Origin: Cudoniella acicularis | Lineage: Eukaryota > Ascomycota > Leotiomycetes > Helotiales > Helotiaceae | Direction: 5' to 3' | Assembly (NCBI GenBank): GCA_013054445.1 | Contig: JAAMPI010001662.1 | Location: forward strand, 1-11,698 | DNA length: 11,698 nucleotides | Part shown: positions 1 to 9,946 of the stretch, piece by piece | Numbering within the stretch: position 1 is the first letter of the stretch | How the letters are laid out: every line of letters begins with the position of its first letter | Notes under the pieces: model-generated | What the model was told of the DNA's origin: nothing | What the model saw: only the letters and a program-made list of their open reading frames with translations | Database searches by the model: none | Position numbers and translations under genes: made by a program

Positions 1-3000
1 CCCTGCCGCCAGTGCGTTGCAGCAATTTCTTGGCCGAGAATTTATCTCGCGACCAGAGGATATGGTCTTCCTGAATCCCATATCCCATTCCCAAGAGCTC
101 GGTCTTCTTTTCTTCCGTGCCAACTGTGGCGAACACCTCAGCTCCGATCATATGGGCAATCTGGCAAGCCGCAAGGCCGACAGCACCGGTCGCTGACTGG
201 ATTAGTACTGACTCGCTTTTGCTTAGACGACCCAGATCGATTAAACCGTAGAGCGCTGTGCTGAAGGCAATTGGTAAAGTGCTCGTTCCCTCAAGAGTGT
301 CTCCATTCTCAAGACGCTGACAAAATGCCGCTTTTTCTCTGACGAAGTTGCCGAATTTGGAGAAGGATTGGCAATACACCTCATCGCCAACTTTCACATC
401 CTTCACTTCGCTGCCGATTTGGGTGATGATGCCGGAGCATTCGTCGCTGAAGGAATCGGAGTGATGTCGACCTGTAAGTACCGCGATATCCTTGTTGTTA
501 ACGCCCGCAAACTTGACTTCGATTTCTACTTCGTCTGCAGCTAATGGTTTGGCAAATTCAGGGTCTTGCTTGAAGTATATGGTGCTCAAGACGCCAGGTT
601 TGTCGATTGCGAGCTGAAGGGCTGTGCTCTTCAAATCCTTGAGGGGTGTTTGTTCAACGACAGAATCCTTGAAGGCAGTGGCTTTCGACTTGTCATTGAG
701 AGCATCATCAGCAGCCAATCGGCTTATGTATAGAATGCCGTCTTTGTATCTGAACTCTGAATCGTCGTTAAGGTTGGTGGGATCTGAGGCTCTGCCTTCA
801 AGATGTCTGACCAGCTCGAAAAGTTTGGTGTCCGAGTCATCCGGAACTTTGTCAACGTCGATAATGCTGAAGCGAAGGGAGCTGTTTTCGGTCTTCATGC
901 CTTTGGCTAGACCTGAAATCATTGCATGCAATGGTTCCTTGCCGACCATGAGATCTCCTTTGGTTAGCCAAAGGGAGGAAGTTGATATGCTTAAAGCCAA
1001 GTGGAGAGCGCTCCATTCCTCAGACGTGGCATTGATGAAAAAAGGCTTTTCGGTCTCTAGAAAGAAGACAAATCTAGTATATCGGGCCCTGCCAACATTA
1101 TAAAGGGGTATAATATCGATTGGTATCCCTCCGGTTTTCATGATATGGCTAGCCATTGACCCCATGAAAGAAGCTGGAGCATCTCGACAAACCATGGTGA
1201 TGCCTGCATCTCTGGGAGGTGCCATCGTATCTGGTATTCTCGTCTGTAGTTCCACGGCAGTGCACAAATGACCGTTGCAGAGACATTGTCGCCAGCATAA
1301 TCATCCAGGTAGAAATCGAGGCCTTGGAATCCCGCGTTAGGTAATACCGTTCTCCAAAGCGACTTGCTTAAGAACGGGCCGTCATATCGTGGGTATTCGG
1401 GATCATGATCCGCTTTCCAGAAGTCGCTGAAGGTTCCCAACACTAGGCCAGCACTGAGCTGAGACTGGGTCAACTCCAACAAAATCATCTTGCCACCAGG
1501 CTTCAAAATATTTCGGATATTGACCAGGGTTTTTTTGATGTCTGAGGTAGCATGAATGACATTTGAGGCAACAACGAGGTCCCAGTCTTGTTGATAGCCC
1601 TGAGCCTCTCCGGTCCTTTCCATGTCAAAGGCCCCAAATGTCATACCGCCGAATCTGGAAAATCTTTCTTCAGCTCCTGCCAAGAAGGAGGTAGTGGTAT
1701 CAGTGAAGCGATATTCCAAGTATTGTCTCCAAGGACTGTCGCCCTTTAGCGCAGGTAGAATTTCGTTGGTCGCACTCCCTGTACCAGCGCCGACCTCCAA
1801 AATCTTGAGACCGGGGTTATGGTGAGCCAAGAGCGCCACTGTTGAAGCTAAGCGCCGATTTCCTTCTCGGTAGACTTGGCCAGTCTCGTAATTGTCGAGA
1901 AGTAGGTTGTCTTGCAATGCGATCTGGATACCTGTCCTTTCTCCTCTGTAAATTGCAGAGAGATTCTTGTAGAGGTGACACATGAGTCGAGCCTCAGAAG
2001 ACCGTGGAATCAGAATCTCTGACAGTCGTTCAATCTCTTTCGCCCTGAATTCCTCGCTGTAATCCATGATCCCTTGAGCGGGAGAATTGGAGTCTTCTTT
2101 GGCAAGACCAAGCTTATTCGTTGTCCAATCAAGGAGCCTTTGCAAATGCGGTTGCTCTGAACCTTTCTCGAAAGCATCTGCATTCGTCTCTTTGAAGTGG
2201 ATCAACTGATGTAACGCGAGATGATTCAAGGAGGGAATGACAGCATCGTCGCTCAGAACCACTGGCGGATATATCTGCTCCATAACATCTGTGGTGAGAT
2301 TACCAAAGTCTGGCTTCCAGACAATTCTGGTATATGGACTCGGATCTTCAATGAGTTTGGGTGCGGACTGATCGGAAGCGGTAAGGAATATGTTCGTTGC
2401 GTCTACCATCCGATTCCCATCCGCACCTAGGAGCACGATATCCGACGACAGACCTCGAACGCCTCTCAAAGTGGCGCTGGCATAAGACTTGGCAGACGTG
2501 TGGCTTTGTCTCGCGATCTTGGGCCATACTTTGACGCTTTCAAAGGCAGTAGGCATGAAAGTGCGTTTGAATTTGGTGGCGGTACTCTTGTGAGCTGCAA
2601 GGATGGAGAGCTGCATGCTAGCATCGAGCGTCGCAGGGTGCAAGATGTATCTAGATTCTCCTTTTATGATCTTTGCAGTGGGCTCAAGACCAACTTGCGC
2701 TTCAGTCATGTTGGTTTCTCCTGCCGCGTAAATCTTGGAAAGCCCTTGGAACACGGGACCGTAACAAAGCCCTACTCTCGCAAAAATTTCGTACCACTGT
2801 GCGGCATTGATGATCTTTTTGACCGAGGAAGCGGCTTGGATGTCCTTCACGACTTGGCTCTCGGGGAAGTCTTTGAACGTCAGAATTGGTTCAGCAAAAA
2901 GAGGACAATAACGAATTACCGTATTTTTCAAAACTGACTTCTACCAGGCCTCGGCAATGTTCTGAGAAAACGTCTTGACCCTCTTCGGTTGTCACGGAGG

Positions 3001-6000
3001 TAAGAACAAATTCAAATAGCCACTGGTGGCGCGAGACAGTATTTAGCGATGCTGGTCGCAAGGCGAAGAGAGTTTCGATCCCATGATCATCTTCAGGCAC
3101 AATTAAAGCTTTGGAAAGGCTGACATCCCGGACATCATAAAACTCCACGTCAGTGGCTTTGTAACCTTCCGTCTCGACAAATTGAGTTGCTGCCTCCAGG
3201 GCCATACATAGGTAGCCAGTGGAAGGGAATACGATCTCCTTTCCGAGCTATTATGATATGTTAGATCACATCTACGGTCAGAGGGCAATCTACTTACATG
3301 ATGATCGGTAAGCCATGCAACATTGCTGATGGACAGCATATTTCGCCATGTTGGCTCGGTCTTATTGGCACCTGGTATTCGGCTCCCAAGTATATCATGT
3401 CGCGGATGCATGCGCAGGCGCCACTCCCGAGTATAGCGATTCTCATAAAGGGTGATCTCTTTTGGATACTGCCACTGGTAATGGGGCAAATCGGTGATGA
3501 CCTTACCCAATTGGTACTGGTTCCCTCCCCTACCCTCAATGGCATTCACCCGAGCGAGGTCAACGTCGTAGCCTTTGTTGAAAAGGCTACCCGCGAGTGT
3601 CAGGATATCCTTCACGTTGTCATTGCCCCTAACTATGGCTGTGAGGTATTCTGGGAACTTGATGTCACCATTCACCATCTTGGACAACTGTCGAAGAGGT
3701 CCTTGGAGTGCCCCATGTGGTCCAACCTCGACGAGAATATCTACAGGTACCTTCGTGACCATTTCCGACACGGCCTGATGGAAAAGTACAGGAGATTCGA
3801 GGTTCTGGCGCCAGTACTTGGCACCTAACAATGACCAAGGCGCAGCATGACCATGGACGGAAGAGAAGAAGACGGCTTGAGCAGGTGGGCTTTTCGAAGG
3901 TTGTTTGAGAGACCTGATACCCGTGATTTTTGGCATGAAAGACTCGAGTTCATGTTCATAAAGTGGTCCAAGAGCTTTCATGTGATGCGAGTGGTAAGCA
4001 TTGTTGTTCGTGGAGAGCGTGCGACAGAAAATTTTCTTCTTGTCCAGGACTTCCTTCAGGCTCAACATTGCGTCGGCGTCTCCACTCAATGTGTGGCTTT
4101 CTGGAGAATTGTGGCACGCGATTGTGATTTCACCGTCATATGCATCAATTAGAGGTTGAATCCGGGAGAGATGGCCACCAACTGCCATCATCAATCCTTT
4201 CTTATTGTTCTGCGCAACTGTCTTTCCTCGGAGGTATGCTGCAATCATAGCGCCTTCTTCGGTGATCAAGCCCGCGGCATAGCTGGCTGCAATCTCACCA
4301 GACGAATGGCCAATAACAGCGCGTGGTGTTACATTCCACTGCGAGAGCAAGTTGACAAGCGCAATTTGCAACGCAGTGACCAAAGGTTGCGAAAGCTCCG
4401 CGTTGTGGACTGAGCTTTGTTCTGAGTCTTGCTTCAGGACATCTTCAATACTCCAGTCGCGACCATGGCCTTCATCGAGATCGTCAAGATATTTGTCAAG
4501 CCTTCGAACTGTGGCTAAGAAACTTGGATATTCTTTCATTAACGCTTGCCCCATTTGAGGCCATTGGGCTCCCTGTCCTGTGAATACAAAACCAAGGACC
4601 GGGCTGCCGGCGGACCGTTTCTTCACAGCGCTGAGTTTTTCCTCTGGAAGTCCTTGTTTGGCCTCGTCGACATTCGTTGTGATGAACGCTCGATACGTCA
4701 GTAGACTACGCCTGGCGCTGAGGGTGAAGGCGACATCTGTCAAGTCCCAGTTGTTTATGGTTTTCCCTAATGCATCATAAACTGCTTGCAGTGTCTTTTC
4801 GTCGTGTGCTGAGAATGGGAGGAGGAAACGAGTCTTGGTTGTAGGTGAACGGTCACCATTTCCATTGGTTGTGTGATGATGTCCGTTCCCGTTGACCTGA
4901 ATATGACCATTGCCATTGGTGTAACCATTTATATAACCATTCATATGGCCGTCGATATGATCGTTGGCGTAGCCATTCAGAAAAGAAGGAGTTGAATGCC
5001 GAGATATCCGGTTCCCGTTTGGGAAGGCTTCAATGCCGGAAGACTCTTTACTCGCCTGGTGACGTGATCTATATCCAGGCAGGAGTGTCTCCACGGATTC
5101 AACGATAGCCTAGCCTCGGTTAGATCTGCATATGCTCCAAGAAAGGATTCACTGCAACACTTACATGCGCATTTGAGCCCCCGTATCCAAAAGAGTTGAT
5201 ACTCGCTCTTCGAACTGGTAGATCTGGCCATGGAGTACTTTCCGTAACGATCTTCAGCCGGCCATCCTTCAAGTCAACATTTGGGTTTAGAGTTTTGATG
5301 CCAATCGTAGGCGGGATAACACCTCGCTCTACAGCCAAAACAGCTTTCATCACCCCTGCGATACCGCTGGATGGCTCGCTGTGGCCCATATTGGACTTGA
5401 TTGATCCAATCAATAATGGCTTTGAACAGGTCTTCTTGTCGGCGAATAGTCTTCCAATGGCGGATACTTCAATAGGGTCACTGATGCCGTTAGCATTCTT
5501 ACCCCTCCAGGAAGATTACTGGCTTACCCGACAGGAGTTCCGGTTCCATGACACTCAAAGTAGCCCGTAAGCGACGCATCAAGACCACCGGCACGCTCAT
5601 ATGCTCGTCGCATGCAAGCTTCCTGGCCATCTGGACTAGGATGAGTGATACCACCGGTCCTCCCATTGGCATTGAACGATGTGCCTCGAATCACTGCACG
5701 GATTGGATCGCCGTCGGCTACGGCTTGTGACAATTTCTTGATGAACAGCGCACCGATTCCGTCCGCACGAGCGTATCCGTCCGCTACGAAATAATTAGTC
5801 GTCTAAAAAATGTATTGATTTATGGACGTAATTACTGACCGCGAGAATCAAAAGTATGGCAGATTGAGGTAGGTGAAACAGCTCCTAGGACCGATGAAAA
5901 AATCTGGCACTCTGGCGTCAGGATCAGATTCGATCCTCCGACTACTGCAGCCGTGCAATCTCCAGTTTGAATCGCGGTGCAAGCGAGATGGAGGGCGTAG

Positions 6001-6629
6001 AGGGAACTCGAACAAGCAGTATCCAGAGTCATAGAAGGGCCCTTGAGGTTAAAGACGTAGTTGATGCGGTTGCTGAGGATGGTAACACCGCTACCAGTGA
6101 CAGAATATGGCAACGCATTCTCAGCGTCGCGATACTGCATCAACTGGTGATCGTAGTTGAAGTTCCCAACAAATGTTCCGGTATTAGAGCCGGATAATTT
6201 ATGAAGAGGAACGCCCGCGGATTCGAAGGCTTCGTAAACAACTTCCATAAATTTTCGCTGGGCTGGGTCCAAGGTAAGAACTTCTTTCGGGTGGATTCCG
6301 AAGAAGTTTGCGTCGAATTGCCGAACGTCTGTCTTCAGAAAGCAGCCACCTTCTGTTTTGAAAGAGCCTGGTCTGTTTCCATCAGGATGATAGAAAGCAT
6401 CTCCGTTGATTCGATCCCCTGGGAACTTGCTGTATGAATGTCTTTTTGCCTGGAGGAAGTCCCATAATTCAGAAGGAGACTCCGAATCACCTGGCCAGCG
6501 GCATCCTACGAAAGTATCAGTGATACGTGATTTCATTCAATTCAGATTCGTTATCTCACCCATGCCGATGATGGCGATAGGCTCTAAAGCCTCCGATGCG
6601 TGTGGTTCTGTGATTGCGATAGGCGCCAT
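1..6629 (-). CDS. Highly reducing type I polyketide synthase (KS-AT-DH-MT-ER), 3' part missing
   Basis: Iterative fungal HR-PKS that condenses malonyl units and reduces and C-methylates the chain. Exons by my reading: 6629-6560, 6505-5840, 5783-5528, 5480-5165, 5109-3298, 3247-2920, 2870-1256, 1211-1; phases agree at every junction, giving about 2091 residues. KS: GCRWPG near residue 24, active Cys188 in DTACSSS, His324 in HGTGTP, His364 in NMGHSE. An Asn/Gly-rich linker follows, then AT with [10 protein letters not shown] and Ser705 in GHSSGE. DH: His1039 in [11 protein letters not shown] (split by an intron) and Asp1232/Gln1236 in LDASMQ. C-methyltransferase: SAM motif LEVGAGTGS near 1507. 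ER from about 1890, with nucleotide motif SATGAVGLA near 2023. All visible catalytic motifs look intact. The gene leaves the window inside ER; KR and ACP are expected beyond. Start chosen at 6629 (ATCATGG context, A at -3); the frame is also open upstream to 6812. The family call is firm, the product unknown, and the 1212-1255 junction uncertain. Confidence 0.93.
1212..1255 (-). other. Uncertain PKS junction: weak 44-nt intron or frameshift
   Basis: The frame carrying the methyltransferase stays open to 1138 but loses family-like sequence after [10 protein letters not shown]. Family-like sequence resumes in another frame from DAGITMV and runs unbroken into ER and the left edge. Removing 1255-1212 (donor GTGGAA, acceptor CTCCCAG) restores the frame and reads ALPDAGITMV. 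The donor is poor, no clear branch site is visible, and 44 nt is at the short end for this gene (its other introns are 47 to 56 nt). The alternative is a one-base loss near 1256, since the other frame is open across the gap. RNA evidence would decide. Confidence 0.5.
4855..4977 (-). repeat. Asn-Gly/His-rich repeat in the KS-AT linker of the PKS
   Basis: Within exon 5, residues about 481-521 of the PKS are an imperfect repeat built from NGY, NGNG and NGNGH units with nine Asn-Gly pairs and a short His run. At DNA level the plus strand shows recurring ccatt(t/g/c) words between about 4860 and 4980. It lies between the end of KS and the AT domain, where family members have a variable flexible linker. 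It is most likely a slippage-expanded spacer with no catalytic role. Confidence 0.8.
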
Positions 6630-6797
6630 GATGAACTCTATCAAGTTATCAAGTTGAAATCTTTCTAACTGCGAACCAATTATATTCAAAGAGATAAAAT
6701 CGAACGGCTCTCTAAGAGGGTCCTTGGTGAAGGTCAAGAAAATTGGAATAGAGCAAATATTCTGTTCTGGAAAGATTGCTGCAGTAAGGAAGTAGTT

Positions 6798-6813
6798 ATT
6801 GCGTTGACGCAAT
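6798..6813. promoter_or_regulatory. Inverted repeat ATTGCGT-TG-ACGCAAT, candidate regulator site
   Basis: Two perfect 7-bp arms flank a 2-bp spacer, centred about 175 bp upstream of the PKS start codon. This symmetry suits a dimeric DNA-binding protein. The half-site TTGCG resembles C/EBP-type bZIP half-sites, which is family knowledge only. A 9-bp copy of the left arm plus spacer (ATTGCGTTG) recurs at 7077-7085 in the same intergenic region. Binding itself is inference. Confidence 0.45.
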
Positions 6814-7274
6814 GTCTCGTTGGAGATTTCAAAATGGAATATTCTCGGCCTATAGTGAAATACTTTTCTGCTTATTTCCTCAATAATATCTCTTTACAAA
6901 CGTCATCCTCATGGGTCACCTATCCAATTACTAAATCTTGTTATCGCTAAAGGAAGTTATCAGAAACATGACTTGACAATGACCTCTCCTCCCCTGAGTA
7001 TTGCCGCATATGGCCTATACACAGCAACTGAAGCCTTTGATATCGTGGCAAAAGCCTTCATTGGTCAAAGAGTGATATTGCGTTGTGGTAAAAGGGATCT
7101 AAAAGGAGCAGCGACCACAACTTGCATATTCTGAATGCCATGGTACTACTGCCAGCAGGATGACCGCATCTGTAATGTTGAACGTTAGATTTGAAAGTCG
7201 AAACATTAGATTACATTACCCGTATTATCTCCGTGGTTGCATAAGAACCGAAAATAGTATGGCTTAGGTATGTA

Positions 7275-7294
7275 AGTGATTGACAGTGATTGAC
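7275..7294. repeat. Tandem 10-bp repeat (AGTGATTGAC)x2
   Basis: Two exact adjacent copies of AGTGATTGAC, followed by a further A, lie roughly mid-way in the divergent intergenic region. It could be a duplicated regulator site or simple slippage; nothing else identifies it. Confidence 0.5.
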
Positions 7295-7647
7295 ACGGAA
7301 TCTGACATCTGAAATAAGAGAATGACTGCATGAACCACTCCAATCATATGCTAGCATCGTTAATATGACAATCAAACTAACGACTAACTTATCTGGGTAG
7401 TCCCCGAAATGACATACACATAGAAAAAATCGTTGTACCAACACATTCCGCCCGAGTAAGTCAGATATCGCAAACTTGCCCTAGTCGCATTTTGATATTC
7501 TCATGATCCCAAAGATCAGAGTACCTAAGGCCGAAGAAATTGTGTGAGATCCCTTTTTCAAATTATATAGAATAGTATATAGTAGTTGCAGCATCACAAT
7601 CATATATTTTTCAACGTGATTCGAAAATTTGCTTGATTTCTGGCACC

Positions 7648-7764
7648 ATGTTGTTGCAACACGTTTTGAGATTAAAACTCTTATTTTCGTTGATCCTGTT
7701 CCACTGGACACGGATCTCCTTGGCAGAAAATGTATCGGTCTTTTATTCACCCGGTGGAGGGGGG
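7648..7764 (+). other. Possible signal-peptide start of the oxidase, in a different frame
   Basis: An ATG at 7648 in an excellent context (CACCATG) opens a frame encoding a basic-hydrophobic leader, MLLQHVLRLKLLFSLILFHW, followed by TRISLAEN, a plausible secretion signal with cleavage after SLA. It runs into a run of eight G (7759-7766) in the frame one base off from the oxidase body. Dropping one base in the run, or splicing a weak 40- or 46-nt intron starting at 7754 (GTGGAG), would fuse it to the oxidase. If so, the enzyme is secreted or enters the endomembrane system. If not, this is only leader sequence and translation starts at 7730. Confidence 0.4.
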
Positions 7765-9518
7765 GGAACAACAAGTCCTCACTTGGACTGGAGGCGAAGG
7801 GCAAGATATTTCAAATGATGCGGACTACCTAAAAGTCTCACTCAAACGCGAGCTCCAAAAACGGCTCTCGCCAGATGCGCGCATTGTATTGGAAGGAGAA
7901 GATGAATTTGCAGCGTTGGATGCACGGTATACGAATTACAAGCGGCCGTGGTACATTGCCGCTGTCCAGGTCGCGGAAGAACAGGATGTTATCGAAACTG
8001 TGAGACTCTTGACCGACCAGCATCGTGGATACCAGTTTAACCTTAATAGGTGAACTATGCGCGCTCGAGGGGCATTCAGTTCGCGGCTCGATCGGGAGGT
8101 CATTCCCTAACAACGTCTCTTCGCCGTATCAAGAATGCTATCACCATTGATATGCGCAGGTTGAACGGCGTGAAATATAAAGAAGAGAAGCAGCAAATGA
8201 CCGTCGGCGGCGGAATCACGACCGGAGAATTCGCGAATGCGACGTTTGACAAAGGGATGGAAGTGAGTAAGTTAGCCACATTCCATACCACATGAGGGTA
8301 CCCTACCTCTGAGGCTTGACATCGAGCTGTATGGATTTTGCTGACCATCTGAAGCTGTTGGATCATGTCCGTGTACCGGTGTTCTTGGGATCTCGCTCGG
8401 TGCGGGAATCGGTCGCCTTCAAGGAAAGTATGGATACTTAAACGACAACATGATTTCTGTCCGCCTGCTGCTCGCGAATGGCACCGTAGTTGAAGCATCC
8501 GAAGACAGCAATCAGGATCTCTTCTGGGCCCTTCGTGGAGCAGGACACAACTTCGGTATTGCGCTTGAAGCTACCTACCAAGTATATCCGCAGCGCAATG
8601 ACGGTAAACATTTCGTTGTCGACTTCGAATTTGAATTGGATAAGGTGGAAGCCATCTTTGAAGCAGTGAACGTCATTACCAGTCCAATGCCTGCCGAAGT
8701 TGCGATATTCGTCATCGGTCGCCGGCGAGGAGCAAATGGAAAGGTCAGTATGTAAACTGCCGATGATGAATTTTTAATTGACGGTTCTGCAGCCCACAAT
8801 CAATATCAATGTAGTGTACTCTGGCCCAGAAGAAGAAGCAGCACCTTTTCTTGAACCCTTCGATGCAATCTCATCTGTCTGGAAGGATTCCAAAATCGCC
8901 GCCTGGGATGCATTGCCGTGGGCAACCTATAATGGGTTGAATAATATTCTCTGCACGCCGCAAGGCTGGGCTAGATTCCCTATCAAAAATTTCTATGCCG
9001 CAAATGTGAAGAAGTACGACATTCCAACTATGCGCTCCTACTTTGACGGGTGGCGAGACATGAACCAGAAGTATGAAGGAGAAGCCATGTTTAGTATCAT
9101 GTTTGAGTCTTTCCCGCAGCAACGTGTGCGGGAGAGAGCGGACAATGCAACGGCTTATCCGTGGCGTCATGGATCCGATCACTTCTTGTAAGTCCTTGGT
9201 TCTCGATGATGAAATATGCCTTGGAGCTCACATTCAATCAGGATGATCGAAGCTGCGTACAAGAATCCAGTCGACGAGGAGTTGATTGATGAGTGGTTGT
9301 CGAAACAACAGGACACCTTTGTCGCAACGTCTGGCTATGGACGCCTCCAACAATACGTCAACTATGGACATGGCTCTAAAGATCCTCCAGAAGCGTTGTA
9401 TGGTTATGAACCATGGAGGCTGGAGAAGCTCAGACGATTGAAGAATGAATTTGATCCTGAGGGCTGGTTTAATGGTTATCAGCCATTTATTGAAGAAGTT
9501 GGGTTGGGCAGTGAGTAG
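7730..9518 (+). CDS. FAD-linked oxidase, berberine-bridge / 6-hydroxynicotine oxidase type
   Basis: Flavin-dependent oxidase of the VAO/PCMH fold that oxidises alcohols or amines, or closes rings, using O2. Exons: 7730-7999, 8050-8266, 8355-8743, 8793-9187, 9242-9518; introns of 50, 88, 49 and 54 nt all have GT-AG ends and phases match, giving 515 residues. The FAD domain carries His108 in ARSGGHS and Cys167 in VGSCPCTG, 59 residues apart, as in family members that bind FAD through two covalent bonds. LGAGIGRLQGKYGYLNDN and LFWALRGAGHNFGI are further flavin-domain motifs. The C-terminus has the berberine-like signature: YVNYG, then YGYEPWRLEKL, then DPEGWFNGYQPF. It shares a divergent promoter with the PKS, so a tailoring step on the polyketide is likely. 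The substrate cannot be read. The start is uncertain: 7730 is the first ATG after the in-frame stop at 7691, but a signal-peptide frame begins at 7648. Confidence 0.9.
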
Positions 9519-9946
9519 AACCCCCAAGTTGCAAATTGACATTGGACGTTCTAAGATGTCAAAAAATGTGAGGAAATTTGAGAAAAAGATCCGGCACGTA
9601 ACAGAGTATTGAAGACCGGGGTGGTGCTTATCTAGTTCAGTCTGGACCAAATCTATCTGGATTTGTGAGTCTAAATGTAGCCCATAGGCAGTCCCTCGGA
9701 AAGCATTCAGACCCTTCCCCTCCTTTCAATTGTGATTCCATTTTGTGCAGTCAGACGCTAAACAATTCATCTCTCAAATGCGAGAGCAATCTGTCCGCGC
9801 CACGCCGAAAGAGTAATAGAGTCACAGTTTAATTGCGCCAAATGCTCACGACTGAAGAAAGTATTCCCCTGCAGCTGTCTGTGATGACAAAGACATGCTG
9901 TGGCAGAGTCTTTTTCTTACTAGAGTGAAAACTTTCATGCCGTTAC
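9519..9946. other. Gene-free convergent interval (3' regions)
   Basis: This 428-bp stretch lies between the stop codon of the oxidase and that of the basic-region protein gene, which point at each other. It must contain both 3' untranslated ends. I saw no AATAAA hexamer, RNA gene, repeat or family-like reading frame. Confidence 0.6.

Larger units (their letters stand above)
6630..7729. promoter_or_regulatory. 1.1 kb divergent promoter region between PKS and oxidase
   Basis: The PKS start (6629, minus) and the oxidase start (7730, plus) face away from each other, so this stretch must hold both promoters. It is AT-richer than the flanking genes and has no open frame with family-like sequence. 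On the oxidase side a TATA-like stretch lies at about 7563-7583 (ttatatagaatagtatatag). On the PKS side, CCAAT words occur near 6676 and 6925 and an AT-rich block near 6678-6686. The 16-bp inverted repeat at 6798-6813 and the 10-bp tandem repeat at 7275-7294 are the only strong structures. I saw no clear pair of CGG triplets of the kind bound by Zn2Cys6 regulators. Confidence 0.6.

Noticed and set aside
624..1103. Plus-strand open frame of 159 residues opposite the ER region
   Set aside because: Antisense shadow of the PKS coding strand; no family-like sequence.
1242..1282. Alternative 29- or 41-nt introns ending at CTACAG (1242) to fix the PKS frame change
   Set aside because: They are at or below the usual minimum intron size and would remove the [10 protein letters not shown] block, which looks like coding sequence of the family.
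2500..2937. Plus-strand open frame of 145 residues opposite the DH region
   Set aside because: Antisense shadow; the minus strand carries clear DH coding there.
3298..3828. Plus-strand open frame of 176 residues
   Set aside because: Antisense to the AT-DH part of PKS exon 5; no recognisable protein features.
4077..4083. Additional ATTGCGT copy as a regulator site
   Set aside because: It lies inside PKS coding sequence, and a 7-mer is expected about once by chance in a window of this size.
5120..6812. KS domain broken into several separate frames, as in a pseudogene
   Set aside because: Each break coincides with a good GT-AG intron of 47 to 56 nt, and splicing restores exact family motifs ([32 protein letters not shown]).
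7211..7804. Minus-strand open frames in the divergent intergenic region and over the oxidase 5' end
   Set aside because: Short, low-information sequences without motifs, in a region expected to be promoter.
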